NCBI GenBank assembly: GCA_021107195.1 | Contig: JAIOTF010000030.1 | Coordinates: 1-17,679 of the forward strand | Direction: 5' to 3' | From: Anaerolineaceae bacterium | GTDB taxonomy: Bacteria; Chloroflexota; Anaerolineae; Anaerolineales; Anaerolineaceae | Length of the DNA stretch: 17,679 nt | Shown: positions 1-6,273 of the stretch, piece after piece | How the letters are laid out: every line of letters starts with the position of its first letter | How positions within the stretch are numbered: the stretch's first letter is position 1 | Made by a program: the position numbers and the translations under genes | Notes under the pieces: model-generated | What the model was told of the DNA's origin: nothing | Database searches by the model: none | The model's input: the letters and a program-made list of their open reading frames with translations, nothing else

Positions 1-531
1 CCAGAACGTTTTGAGAAATCGCCGCAGGCTGAATCGCCTGCCCCGTCCGTTCCCCCTACAAAAGAATCCCGCGCCGCCGGGCCGGTTAGCCAGGTTGCAG
101 TGCAAGTCCAGGTAAAGCCGGCGGAAGCAGCCATCAAGGAGGCAGCTTCCTTCAGGGATATTAAACTGCCGCCTTACATCGTTCCGCCGAACGAAGTCCA
201 GAGGGGTATCGTGCCCCCGACTGGCGGGTCTGCCGCAAATCAGGGGTTTGATCTGCGATTGAAGAAAAAACCGGAAAAACCACGTATGGTCACAGTCGTT
301 CTGCGTTCCAGCAGCGATAAACGCCGTGACCAGCGTCGTTTGCAGCGCCTGCATGGGTTGCTGCGTTCCTGCCCTGGTTCAGACCGTTTCTCTTTGATGA
401 TCCATGAATCCGGTCACAATTATCTGGTTGAATTCCCCAACAATACGACCGGTATCAATACCGAAATGCTGCGCAAGCTGAGTGATCTCATCGGCGAAGA
501 TAATGTGCGCGTGACGCCGTTGAAGGCGTGA
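1..531 (+). CDS. dnaE: Probable DNA polymerase III subunit alpha, C-terminal end (partial)
   Basis: The reading frame is open from the first base to the TGA at 529-531, so the gene starts upstream of the window and only its last 176 codons are visible. The first 60 or so residues are a Pro/Ala/Glu-rich linker. After it comes a compact domain with VTVVLRSS, a basic stretch (DKRRDQRRLQRLHGLLRS), then PGSDRFSLMI, YLVEFPNNTTG and LIGEDNVRV. This order (basic helix, 'PG.D.F', 'EFP', 'L.G...V.V') resembles the extreme C-terminus of bacterial DnaE after its OB-fold, particularly the extended version I associate with Chloroflexota. DnaE is the replicative polymerase subunit that copies both strands. 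The polymerase active site lies outside the window, so the assignment rests on the tail only. Confidence 0.68.
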   Translation, partial: PERFEKSPQAESPAPSVPPTKESRAAGPVSQVAVQVQVKPAEAAIKEAASFRDIKLPPYIVPPNEVQRGIVPPTGGSAANQGFDLRLKKKPEKPRMVTVVLRSSSDKRRDQRRLQRLHGLLRSCPGSDRFSLMIHESGHNYLVEFPNNTTGINTEMLRKLSDLIGEDNVRVTPLKA

Positions 532-610
532 AGACTGAGGTAAGGGATCAGTGAATTTGGGATTGGGAAACAGGGATGCAGCTTTTCTTCACGGACAGTT
601 TAACTTGCCA

Positions 611-672
611 TTGTAGTAACGACTTCAGTCGTTCACCCAAATATCACTTAACGACTAAAGGCGAACCTACAA
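611..672. repeat. 62-bp MITE/REP-like imperfect palindrome
   Basis: The two 23-base ends are inverted copies of each other with 18 of 23 positions matching. They start TTGTAG and end CTACAA, and each contains an AGTCGTT core. The left arm itself holds the perfect small palindrome AACGACT-TC-AGTCGTT (618-633). The size, terminal inversion and intergenic location fit a dispersed palindromic unit. Only one copy is present here, so calling it a repeat is an inference. Confidence 0.5.
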
Positions 673-740
673 AAGGTTATCAGTAAGACTGTACTCCCTG
701 ATTGACTAGTTGACCTTCAATAAATAGGTTAACTTTTTTG

Positions 741-793
741 TCCCCCTTGCGACATCGTCCCCACAGGGTAAAGGGGGAAAGCTGCGAAGCAGC
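741..793. repeat. Hairpin patch, probable dispersed repeat remnant
   Basis: TCCCCCTT (741-748) is exactly complementary to AAGGGGGA (771-778), with a 22-base loop. GCTGC-GAA-GCAGC (781-793) is a second perfect small hairpin immediately downstream. Neither is followed by a T-run on either strand, so they do not look like terminators. Similar 'AGGGGGAAAGC..GC.GAGGGATT' phrases are frequent between genes in bacterial genomes, but only one copy is seen here. Confidence 0.35.
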
Positions 794-1050
794 AGAGGGA
801 TTGCCCCAGTACTGAGTAATTTCAAGCAGATTTGTTGGAAAACGATCTGCCAGGATTGGCAATATGCAATTAAGCATGGATTCTAATTAACATGCCGCTT
901 GGCCGAATGCCATCCAACAAAGCATTGGATACTATTCGCCCGTACGAAGACACCTATAGTTTAAGGGTCCTTTTTATCCGTAGGTGAAAGTGTTAACTTA
1001 TTAATGTGAACCTCAATAGTTGACCAGTTCCCTAATTCTTTCCCCCACTA

Positions 1051-1090
1051 AAACAAAAAGTTCCCACAGGTTTTAAAGCTGTGGGAACTT
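1051..1090 (-). terminator. Rho-independent terminator of the greA-lysS unit
   Basis: On the minus strand a perfect 12-bp stem (arms 1079-1090 and 1058-1069, AAGTTCCCACAG paired with CTGTGGGAACTT) with a 9-base loop is followed directly by a T-rich run (TTTTTGTTT, 1051-1059). It starts 22 bases after the lysS stop codon. This is a textbook intrinsic terminator in the lysS direction. Confidence 0.9.
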
Positions 1091-1111
1091 ATACATTCAA
1101 TTTCTGCTTCC

Positions 1112-2638
1112 TTACTCTTCGCCCCGGTCACGTTCCCGCAAATGGGGGAAGAGGATCACTTCGCGGATACTGCGGCGATTCGTTAACAGCATCACCAGGC
1201 GGTCCACACCGATGCCGAAACCGCCGCAGGGGGGCATGCCATAGGACATTGCCCGCAGATAGTCTTCATCCATCGGGTTCTTCTCTTCATCACCATCTTC
1301 ATACGTGCGGCCCAATTCCAGGAAGCGGCTTTCCTGATCGAGCGGGTCGTTCAGTTCAGTGAAAGCATTGCACAGTTCCATTCCGCCGATGAATCCTTCA
1401 AAGCGTTCCACAGTTTGCGGATCCCCAGGTTTGCTCTTCGCCAGCGGTGAAATATCGCGTGGATAGTCATAAAGGAAGGTCGGCTGGATGAAGCTCGGCT
1501 CCAGATAGTCACCCATCATGGCGTCGATCAGTTTGCCGCGCGGTGAGCCAGGTTTGGCTTTCAGCCCTTTGGCGGTCATTGCCGCTTGCAGGCTTTCTGC
1601 GGTCTGGTGTTCATCGATATCGATTCCGACCACATCGATTAATCCCTGGCGCAGTTCTATCCGCTTCCAGGGCGGGGTCAGGTCGATCTCGTGTTCATCG
1701 AACTGAATGATGTGCGTGCCGAGCGTTTTCTGCGCCACTGTTGAAACCATTTGCTCGGTCACTTCCATGATCTGCAAATAGTCGGCGTAGGCCATGTAGA
1801 ACTCGAGCTGGGTAAATTCCGGGTTATGCTTGAAGGAGACCCCTTCGTTGCGGAAGTCGCGCCCGATCTCATACACGCGGTCAAGCCCGCCCACCAGCAG
1901 ACGTTTCAGATACAGTTCGAAAGAAATGCGCAGGAACAGGTCCTGGTGGAGTTGATTGTGATGGGTGACAAACGGTCTGGCTGCCGCACCGCCATAGATC
2001 GGCTGCAGGATGGGGGTTTCCACTTCCAGGAAATCCCGTTCATTGAGGAAGTCACGCAAGGACTGCACCACGCCTGCCCGCACGCGAAACAGTTCGCGCA
2101 CATCCGGGTTCACTGCCAGGTCAGCATAGCCCTGCCGGTAGCGCACCTCAGGGTCAGAAAGCGTTGCATGCTGTACTACTTCCCCGTCTTCGCCTTCCAC
2201 GTTTTTGGCTGCCGGTAATGTAAGGATTGACTTTGCCAGCATCTTGCAGCTCTGCACGCGCAGCGAAATTTCACCCGTGCGGGTGCGGAACATCACGCCG
2301 CTTGCCTGGATATGGTCACCGATATTGAAGAACTCCCTGGACTGCTTGAAGGATTCCTCGCCAATATCATTGATGCGCAGGAAAAGCTGCACCGTGCCGG
2401 TCGCATCTTCGATGTGGCTGAAAACGATCTTGCCCATCGCCCGCAGAGAGCGCATCCGCCCGGTCAAGGTCGCCTGGATTGGTGCCGCTTCGGCTTCCCC
2501 TTCCGACTCTTCAAACTGCGCTCGCGCAGCCATGATGGAATGGGTGCGTTCCACGCGGGTCGGGTAGGGCTCTATACCGGCCTCGCGCATCTGGTGGATT
2601 TTGTCAACCCGTTGTTGTTCTAATTCTGAAAATTCCAT
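1112..2638 (-). CDS. lysS: Lysyl-tRNA synthetase (class II)
   Basis: The enzyme charges tRNA-Lys with lysine using ATP in the cytoplasm. The 508-residue product has the usual LysS length and order. An N-terminal OB-fold anticodon-binding domain spans about residues 55-135 (ATLTGRMRSLRAMGKIVF, then GTVQLFLR). The class II catalytic core follows, with FLEVETPIL near 203-211, motif 2 around 258-281 (GRDFRNEG, then HNPEFTQLEFY), and motif 3 near the C-terminus (GFGIGVDRLVMLLTN) followed by FPHLR. The chosen ATG at 2638 has AAGGA eight to nine bases upstream. A TTG seven codons earlier would place the start on top of that ribosome site and is less likely. The gene lies 72 bases behind greA with a hairpin between them and a strong terminator after it, so the two probably share a transcript. 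Confidence 0.96.
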   Translation of the reverse strand: MEFSELEQQRVDKIHQMREAGIEPYPTRVERTHSIMAARAQFEESEGEAEAAPIQATLTGRMRSLRAMGKIVFSHIEDATGTVQLFLRINDIGEESFKQSREFFNIGDHIQASGVMFRTRTGEISLRVQSCKMLAKSILTLPAAKNVEGEDGEVVQHATLSDPEVRYRQGYADLAVNPDVRELFRVRAGVVQSLRDFLNERDFLEVETPILQPIYGGAAARPFVTHHNQLHQDLFLRISFELYLKRLLVGGLDRVYEIGRDFRNEGVSFKHNPEFTQLEFYMAYADYLQIMEVTEQMVSTVAQKTLGTHIIQFDEHEIDLTPPWKRIELRQGLIDVVGIDIDEHQTAESLQAAMTAKGLKAKPGSPRGKLIDAMMGDYLEPSFIQPTFLYDYPRDISPLAKSKPGDPQTVERFEGFIGGMELCNAFTELNDPLDQESRFLELGRTYEDGDEEKNPMDEDYLRAMSYGMPPCGGFGIGVDRLVMLLTNRRSIREVILFPHLRERDRGEE

Positions 2639-2660
2639 GATCGGTATCCTTTTAAGCAAT

Positions 2661-2688
2661 AGCCCCGCCCGAAAGATTGGGCAGGGCT
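2661..2688 (-). promoter_or_regulatory. Hairpin in the greA-lysS intergenic leader
   Basis: Arms AGCCCCGCCC (2661-2670) and GGGCAGGGCT (2679-2688) enclose an 8-base loop. In minus-strand RNA all ten positions pair, one of them as G-U; in plus-strand RNA the same position would be a C-A mismatch, so the structure favours the greA-lysS direction. No T-run follows. It ends about 11 bases before the lysS ribosome site, so it could tune lysS translation, stabilise an mRNA end or act as a weak attenuator. Confidence 0.55.
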
Positions 2689-2710
2689 GAATATTTATTT
2701 TCAGTCTCCG

Positions 2711-3178
2711 CTAGCCAACTTTCACGACTTTGACGGTAAACGAACCTGCCGGGGCATCAACTTCCACAAGATCGCCGGCCTTATGACCTTCCAATGCCTG
2801 GCCTAATGGCGATTCATTTGAGATCTTGCCCTCGCGCGCCTTCGCTTCTGCGCTGCCCACGATCACAAAGGTTTCCGGCTCCAAGCCATCTTCCTGAATG
2901 GTCACGGCCGAGCCGAACTGGATCACATCTGCGGGAATATCCTGGCTCTCAAATACTTTTGCTTTTGCCAGCAGGAATTCCAATTCCTTAATGCGGCCTT
3001 CAACAAAAGCTTGCTCGTGTTTGGCTGCTTCGTATTCTGCATTTTCGATAGGATCCCCGCCATCAGCGAGGGCTTCATGCAATCGGTCGGCAATCTCGTT
3101 GCGCCGCTCATCGCGTAGAAAATCCAGTTCTTCCTGAAGCTTATTGTACCCTTCCCGAGTAAGAAAAGCAGTTTGCAT
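2711..3178 (-). CDS. greA: Transcription elongation factor GreA
   Basis: GreA enters the secondary channel of RNA polymerase and stimulates cleavage of backtracked transcripts. The 155-residue product matches the family length. The N-terminal coiled coil (residues 1-75) starts FLTREGYNKLQEELDFL and carries the tip motif GDPIENAEYEAAK, with the acidic pair D42 and E45 that reaches the active site. The C-terminal FKBP-like domain has the hallmark SNESPLGQALEGHKAGDLVEV. I chose the ATG at 3178 because AAGGA lies about seven bases upstream and it gives the canonical N-terminus; a longer frame starting at 3238 adds 20 residues not typical of GreA. A well-formed promoter lies 212-240 bases upstream, leaving a leader of roughly 205 bases. 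It is followed by lysS. Confidence 0.96.
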   Translation of the reverse strand: MQTAFLTREGYNKLQEELDFLRDERRNEIADRLHEALADGGDPIENAEYEAAKHEQAFVEGRIKELEFLLAKAKVFESQDIPADVIQFGSAVTIQEDGLEPETFVIVGSAEAKAREGKISNESPLGQALEGHKAGDLVEVDAPAGSFTVKVVKVG

Positions 3179-3363
3179 CTTTTTGTCCTTGATATGAGAT
3201 CTATATGTAAAACTATGGTGCAAGTTGAACCTGATCAAACTGTGTCAGATAATAAACGTTGCACCCCGGAATTTGGGTTGCAGCGTGTTTTTCCTCGTTG
3301 AAGTTCTCTTGCGCGTGGTTTTTCCTTAGTATCAAATAAAAACACTCCCTGAGGAGCGGTTGA

Positions 3364-3384
3364 CTCGAAATTTTTGTTCGAGTT
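3364..3384 (-). promoter_or_regulatory. Inverted repeat at the greA transcription start
   Basis: ACTCGAA (3364-3370) and TTCGAGT (3378-3384) form a perfect 7-bp inverted repeat with a 7-base A/T spacer. On the minus strand it begins about six bases after the -10 element, so it covers the predicted transcription start and early transcript. It could be a repressor operator or a 5'-end hairpin. Confidence 0.45.
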
Positions 3385-3389
3385 GCGCT

Positions 3390-3418
3390 ATCATATCATA
3401 AAATTTTTAAGTGCGCAA
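3390..3418 (-). promoter_or_regulatory. Predicted sigma-70-type promoter for greA-lysS
   Basis: On the minus strand TTGCGC (3413-3418) and TATGAT (3390-3395) are separated by exactly 17 bases of A/T-rich sequence. The -10 differs from TATAAT at one position and the spacing is ideal. A long leader of about 205 bases follows before the greA start codon. Confidence 0.65.
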
Positions 3419-3422
3419 GGAT

Positions 3423-3451
3423 TAGAACTGGCTTTTTAAGGGCCAGTTCTA
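3423..3451 (-). terminator. Hairpin after the epimerase gene, terminator-like without a T-run
   Basis: TAGAACTGGC (3423-3432) and GCCAGTTCTA (3442-3451) form a perfect 10-bp stem with a 9-base loop, 21 bases past the epimerase stop and immediately upstream of the greA promoter. No T-run follows on the minus strand, so intrinsic termination is uncertain. It may instead protect the 3' end or insulate the two units. Confidence 0.4.
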
Positions 3452-3471
3452 TGCAGACGGGATATTCAGGG

Positions 3472-4509
3472 TTAGAAGAAAATCTTGACCAGTTTAAGTG
3501 CTTGTTGTTTCCACGGCACACGATGCGTAACCCCGGAGCCTTTCGTAAAGCCGTCTTTGTTCTTTAAGTACCACTGATAATTGCGCAGCATGGCATCCTG
3601 GTTCGAGTACTGAGGGCGAAACCCCAGCGTTTTTTGCGCTTTTTCTATGGAAACAAAAGAATCTTTTGCGGCAGTTTCGTAGATCCACGGATACAATGGC
3701 GATAGCTTGAGCGCTTCCAGCATTTTCAGGATGAGGATTACGGGCTTTGCGGGGAAGGGAACGATGCGTTTCTTAAAGCCGGCTGCATCGAGAACGGCCT
3801 GGTAATCCTGTTTCATGGTGGTGAATTCCGCAGCCCCAATATTGAAGGTGTCGTTCACCAGGGTTTCGTCCAGTGTCATGCAGGAGTAAATTGCCTGACA
3901 GAGGTCTTCAACGTCCAGCAGTTGGTATTTGTTATTGCCCGAACCGATCATCGGGAAATTTTTCCCCTGGCTGGCCCATTCATAGAAAATTGCAAAAACG
4001 CCCAACCTTTCGGGGCCAACGAAAGATTTCGGACGCAGGATGGAAATACATCGTCCTTTGTCACGGTATTCAAGACATTTTTGTTCTGCCGCGATCTTTG
4101 CTTCACCGTAAGGGCCTACCCCGATCATTTCATCATTTTCGTATAGGGGGTGATGGTCGGGAACGCCATAGACGGCGGTAGAGGAGATATGAATGAACCG
4201 TTTGACGCCAAATTTAAATGCTTGATCCAGAAGGATTTGAGTTCCTTCCACGTCTGTGGAATATATTTCTTCAGGCGAGTATAAGGGCAGGGCAGCGGCT
4301 GTATGGATGACAATGTCTGCGCCCTCCATGCAGCGTTTTACTGCCTCGGGGTCGCGGATATCCCCCTGGAAGAATGTGATTTCATCCCGTTCAGGGTAGG
4401 TGAAATCAACCAGATCGATACCAGCGATCTGTTGGTAGCCTTTTTTAAATAGATGCCGCACCAGATTGATACTTAAGAAACCGCTGATGCCGGTGATAAA
4501 AATTTTCAT
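3472..4509 (-). CDS. NAD(P)-dependent sugar epimerase/dehydratase-type protein
   Basis: This is an extended short-chain dehydrogenase/reductase of 345 residues. The Rossmann N-terminus reads FITGISGFLS (residues 4-13), a TGxxGFxG-type dinucleotide site whose third glycine is replaced by Ser13. GDI (49-51) and HTAA (69-72) follow at the expected spacing. The catalytic set is visible as SSTAVYG (109-115) and YGEAK (134-138), giving the Ser, Tyr and Lys of the family. The C-terminal half, including RPKSFVGPERLGVF and LLDVEDLCQAI, is the substrate-binding part. Relatives act on nucleotide sugars or on 3-beta-hydroxysteroid-like substrates; the sequence does not say which. The ATG at 4509 has AAAGG seven bases upstream and starts at the first beta strand; a TTG five codons earlier overlaps that ribosome site. 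It appears to be transcribed alone. Confidence 0.85.
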   Translation of the reverse strand: MKIFITGISGFLSINLVRHLFKKGYQQIAGIDLVDFTYPERDEITFFQGDIRDPEAVKRCMEGADIVIHTAAALPLYSPEEIYSTDVEGTQILLDQAFKFGVKRFIHISSTAVYGVPDHHPLYENDEMIGVGPYGEAKIAAEQKCLEYRDKGRCISILRPKSFVGPERLGVFAIFYEWASQGKNFPMIGSGNNKYQLLDVEDLCQAIYSCMTLDETLVNDTFNIGAAEFTTMKQDYQAVLDAAGFKKRIVPFPAKPVILILKMLEALKLSPLYPWIYETAAKDSFVSIEKAQKTLGFRPQYSNQDAMLRNYQWYLKNKDGFTKGSGVTHRVPWKQQALKLVKIFF

Positions 4510-4615
4510 GTCAGTGCCTTTCAAAAGAACTTAATAGATGTGTTTGTGTGAGTTTTTCTCTATCGTGAATGCGCTCAAATTGAGACATTTGAATGGGTCG
4601 AAAAAGAACCTTGCT

Positions 4616-4621
4616 ATTATA
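4616..4621 (-). promoter_or_regulatory. Candidate -10 element for the epimerase gene
   Basis: The minus strand reads TATAAT exactly at this position, 106 bases upstream of the chosen start codon. The hexamer 17 bases further upstream (TTTCGT) is a poor -35, so the call rests on the -10 alone. A small inverted repeat CTCAA-A-TTGAG lies at 4574-4584 in the predicted leader. Confidence 0.4.
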
Positions 4622-4714
4622 ACGCACGAAAGTGGAGTACGAAAGAATACGTTCAGGATTTTGTTAGCTGAATTTGTCGAAGCGGGCGTAGAAGACCACT
4701 CCATCTTAACTTTC

Positions 4715-4859
4715 TTTTCAGGGGCAGGTTTTTAACGACGATGAAAACACCTGCAGGGTGTGAATCTGTCCATCTGAAGAGGGGTTCCCTTTTTTCGCAG
4801 CAGCGACGCATGCGTCGCTGCTGCGAAAATACTACGGTGAAAAAACCTGCCCTTGAAAA
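4715..4859. repeat. 145-bp inverted-repeat element (MITE-like)
   Basis: The outer 19-base arms (4715-4733 and 4841-4859) are inverted copies with one mismatch; both contain GGGCAGGTTTTT or its complement. The interior carries a perfect 38-base palindrome (4792-4829). An 11-base direct repeat, GAAAACACCTG, sits at 4743-4753 and again at 4855-4865, the second overlapping the right arm. There is no coding capacity. The layout fits a small non-autonomous mobile element or a large cruciform-forming structure; no clear target-site duplication was found. Confidence 0.55.
4792..4829. repeat. Perfect 38-bp palindrome
   Basis: The half TTTTCGCAGCAGCGACGCA is followed directly by its exact complement, 19 + 19 bases with no loop. 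Flanking bases on both strands are not T-runs in the direction needed for termination. A perfect zero-loop palindrome of this length is unusual and can extrude as a cruciform. Confidence 0.85.
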
Positions 4860-4866
4860 CACCTGA

Positions 4867-4898
4867 CCTCCCCTGAATTCACCGGAATTCAGGGGAGG
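4867..4898 (-). terminator. Strong hairpin after korC, probable terminator
   Basis: CCTCCCCTGAATTC (4867-4880) pairs perfectly with GAATTCAGGGGAGG (4885-4898) across a 4-base loop, a 14-bp stem starting 35 bases after the korC stop. In the minus direction it is followed by TCAGGTGTTTTC, an imperfect T-rich run. It probably ends the kor transcript, though the tail is weaker than in a classical terminator. Confidence 0.55.
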
Positions 4899-4932
4899 GA
4901 TTAAGTGGGTGTTTCGTATAGCCGTTCTTTGC

Positions 4933-5475
4933 TTAGACAGCTATGAAAGTGGCGCCTTTCTCCAACGCGGTCAGATTGGCTTCCAGCAAGTGCATGTGCC
5001 GCTCGGGCAGGTGCTCTTTGAGGCTTCTTTCAAATGCCTCCAGCGAGATCACCGCCGGCAGATTGGCGATCAGGGCACCCAGCAGGATCATGTTGGACAT
5101 ACGTTTATTGCCCAGCTCTTCCGCCAGTTTGCTGCCTGGTATTGCCACAGATTTAATGTCTTCCCGTTTCAGCGGGCGGTCGACCATCGAAGAATCAACG
5201 ATCAACACACCGTCCGGTTTGACCATGTTTTCATATTTATCCAGTGAGGGCAGGTTCATGGCGATGCAGGCCGTGGGGCGGGAGACCATTGGTGCGCCGA
5301 TTTCCTCGTCTGCGATGATGACGGTGCAGTTGGCGGTGCCGCCGCGCATTTCGGGGCCATAGGAGGGATACCAGGTAACATCCAGGCCTTCTTCCATTGC
5401 CGTGTAGGCCAGCAGTTGACCGGCAAACAATACTCCTTGCCCGCCAAAACCGGCGATGATGATTTCAGTTTGCAT
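4933..5475 (-). CDS. korC: 2-oxoacid:ferredoxin oxidoreductase, gamma subunit
   Basis: This 180-residue protein is the gamma subunit of a four-subunit enzyme that oxidatively decarboxylates a 2-oxoacid with CoA and passes electrons to ferredoxin. The N-terminus has the signature EIIIAGFGGQGVLFAG (GFGGQG at residues 9-14), and YPSYGPEMRGGTANCTV follows near 36-52; both are typical of the family and contribute to the CoA/catalytic interface. Length is normal. The ATG has GGAGGAG upstream, overlapping the end of korB. Only 13 bases separate it from korB, so it is the last gene of the operon. The symbol is a family label; the substrate may be 2-oxoglutarate or a branched-chain 2-oxoacid. Confidence 0.9.
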   Translation of the reverse strand: MQTEIIIAGFGGQGVLFAGQLLAYTAMEEGLDVTWYPSYGPEMRGGTANCTVIIADEEIGAPMVSRPTACIAMNLPSLDKYENMVKPDGVLIVDSSMVDRPLKREDIKSVAIPGSKLAEELGNKRMSNMILLGALIANLPAVISLEAFERSLKEHLPERHMHLLEANLTALEKGATFIAV

Positions 5476-5488
5476 GGATTTTCTCCTC

Positions 5489-6271
5489 CTAAATTTTCAC
5501 ATCGGCCAGGGCCGGATGCACTTTAAAGTCGCCAAGTGGGTAATAGGGCACCATATTCTCCTCAATCCAGGTCAGTGCATCATTGGCTTCGTATCCCCAG
5601 TTGGTTGGGCAGGATGAGAGCAGTTCAACCATTGAGAATCCGAGCCCGCGCGCCTGGGTCTCGAAGGCCATGCGGACCGCTTTCTTAGCTCGCCGGATCT
5701 CTTTGGGCGAATGCAAGCTGCGCCGCACAACATACGCGGCTCCGTCCAGTGTAGCCAGCATCTCTGATGTGCGTATGGGATATCCCGCAGTTTTAACATC
5801 GCGCCCATCCTGGCTGGAAGATGTCTTCTGCCCGGGCAGGGTGGTGGGGGCCATCTGGCCGCCCGTCATCCCGTAGATGGCATTGTTGATGAAAATCACG
5901 GTGATATTTTCGCCGCGGGCTGCCGCACCGGTAATCTCGCCCATACCGATGGAAGCCAGGTCGCCGTCGCCCTGGTAGGTGAGTACAAAGCGTTCGGGCA
6001 GGGTACGTTTGATGCCGGTTGCCATGGCCGGGGCACGCCCGTGCGGGGCCTGTGTGAAATCGAAATTGAAATAATGGTAAGTGAATACCGAGCAGCCAAC
6101 CGAGGCAACACCGATCGTATTTTCGCGGATGCCCATTTCGTCCACCACTTCCGCCAGCAAACGGTGCGCAATGCCATGCGTACAGCCAGGGCAGTAGTGG
6201 GTGGGTGCCGGTCGGAAGGAGGCCGGACGCTGATAAACAATGGTCTCGTTTCTGTTGAGGGTTGTTTCCAT
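5489..6271 (-). CDS. korB: 2-oxoacid:ferredoxin oxidoreductase, beta subunit (TPP-binding)
   Basis: The beta subunit binds thiamine diphosphate and an iron-sulfur cluster. In the 260-residue product CPGC (27-30) is the conserved cysteine motif, HGRAPAMATGIK (77-88) is the KorB/VorB-type loop, and GDGDLASIG (101-109) with INNAIYGMTGGQMAPT (from 128) is the TPP/magnesium site. I chose the ATG at 6271, which has AAGGA about eight bases upstream and gives the usual N-terminus; a frame beginning 13 codons earlier would overlap the end of korA and lacks a better site. The start lies two bases past the korA stop, which implies translational coupling. The motifs favour the 2-oxoglutarate/branched-chain group over pyruvate. 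Confidence 0.92.
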   Translation of the reverse strand: METTLNRNETIVYQRPASFRPAPTHYCPGCTHGIAHRLLAEVVDEMGIRENTIGVASVGCSVFTYHYFNFDFTQAPHGRAPAMATGIKRTLPERFVLTYQGDGDLASIGMGEITGAAARGENITVIFINNAIYGMTGGQMAPTTLPGQKTSSSQDGRDVKTAGYPIRTSEMLATLDGAAYVVRRSLHSPKEIRRAKKAVRMAFETQARGLGFSMVELLSSCPTNWGYEANDALTWIEENMVPYYPLGDFKVHPALADVKI

Positions 6272-6273
6272 GG

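Larger units (their letters stand above)
532..1050. other. Gene-free stretch between dnaE and lysS with repeat-like sequence
   Basis: I see no convincing gene in this convergent intergenic region. It holds a 62-base imperfect palindrome (611-672) and a second hairpin-rich patch (741-793). A possible 65-codon minus-strand frame at 680-877 covers that patch and has no good ribosome site or family resemblance. The short phrase TAGTTGACC occurs near 706-716 and again near 1016-1026, perhaps marking an old insertion. The lysS terminator follows at 1051-1090. Confidence 0.6.
4510..4932. other. Gene-free stretch between the epimerase gene and the kor operon
   Basis: No credible gene is present. The part next to the epimerase (4510-4714) holds its leader and a candidate -10. 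The rest is dominated by nested inverted repeats: outer arms at 4715-4733 and 4841-4859, a perfect palindrome at 4792-4829 and a hairpin at 4867-4898. Short frames on both strands here have no ribosome site and only reflect the repeats. Confidence 0.6.

Noticed and set aside
680..877. 65-codon minus-strand frame between dnaE and lysS
   Set aside because: It runs through a hairpin patch, has no supporting ribosome site and resembles no known protein.
1751..2218. 155-codon plus-strand frame inside lysS
   Set aside because: It is antisense to conserved class II synthetase motifs, so it is a shadow of lysS.
4653..4862. 69-codon minus-strand frame
   Set aside because: It lies across the inverted-repeat element and its sequence is dictated by the palindrome.
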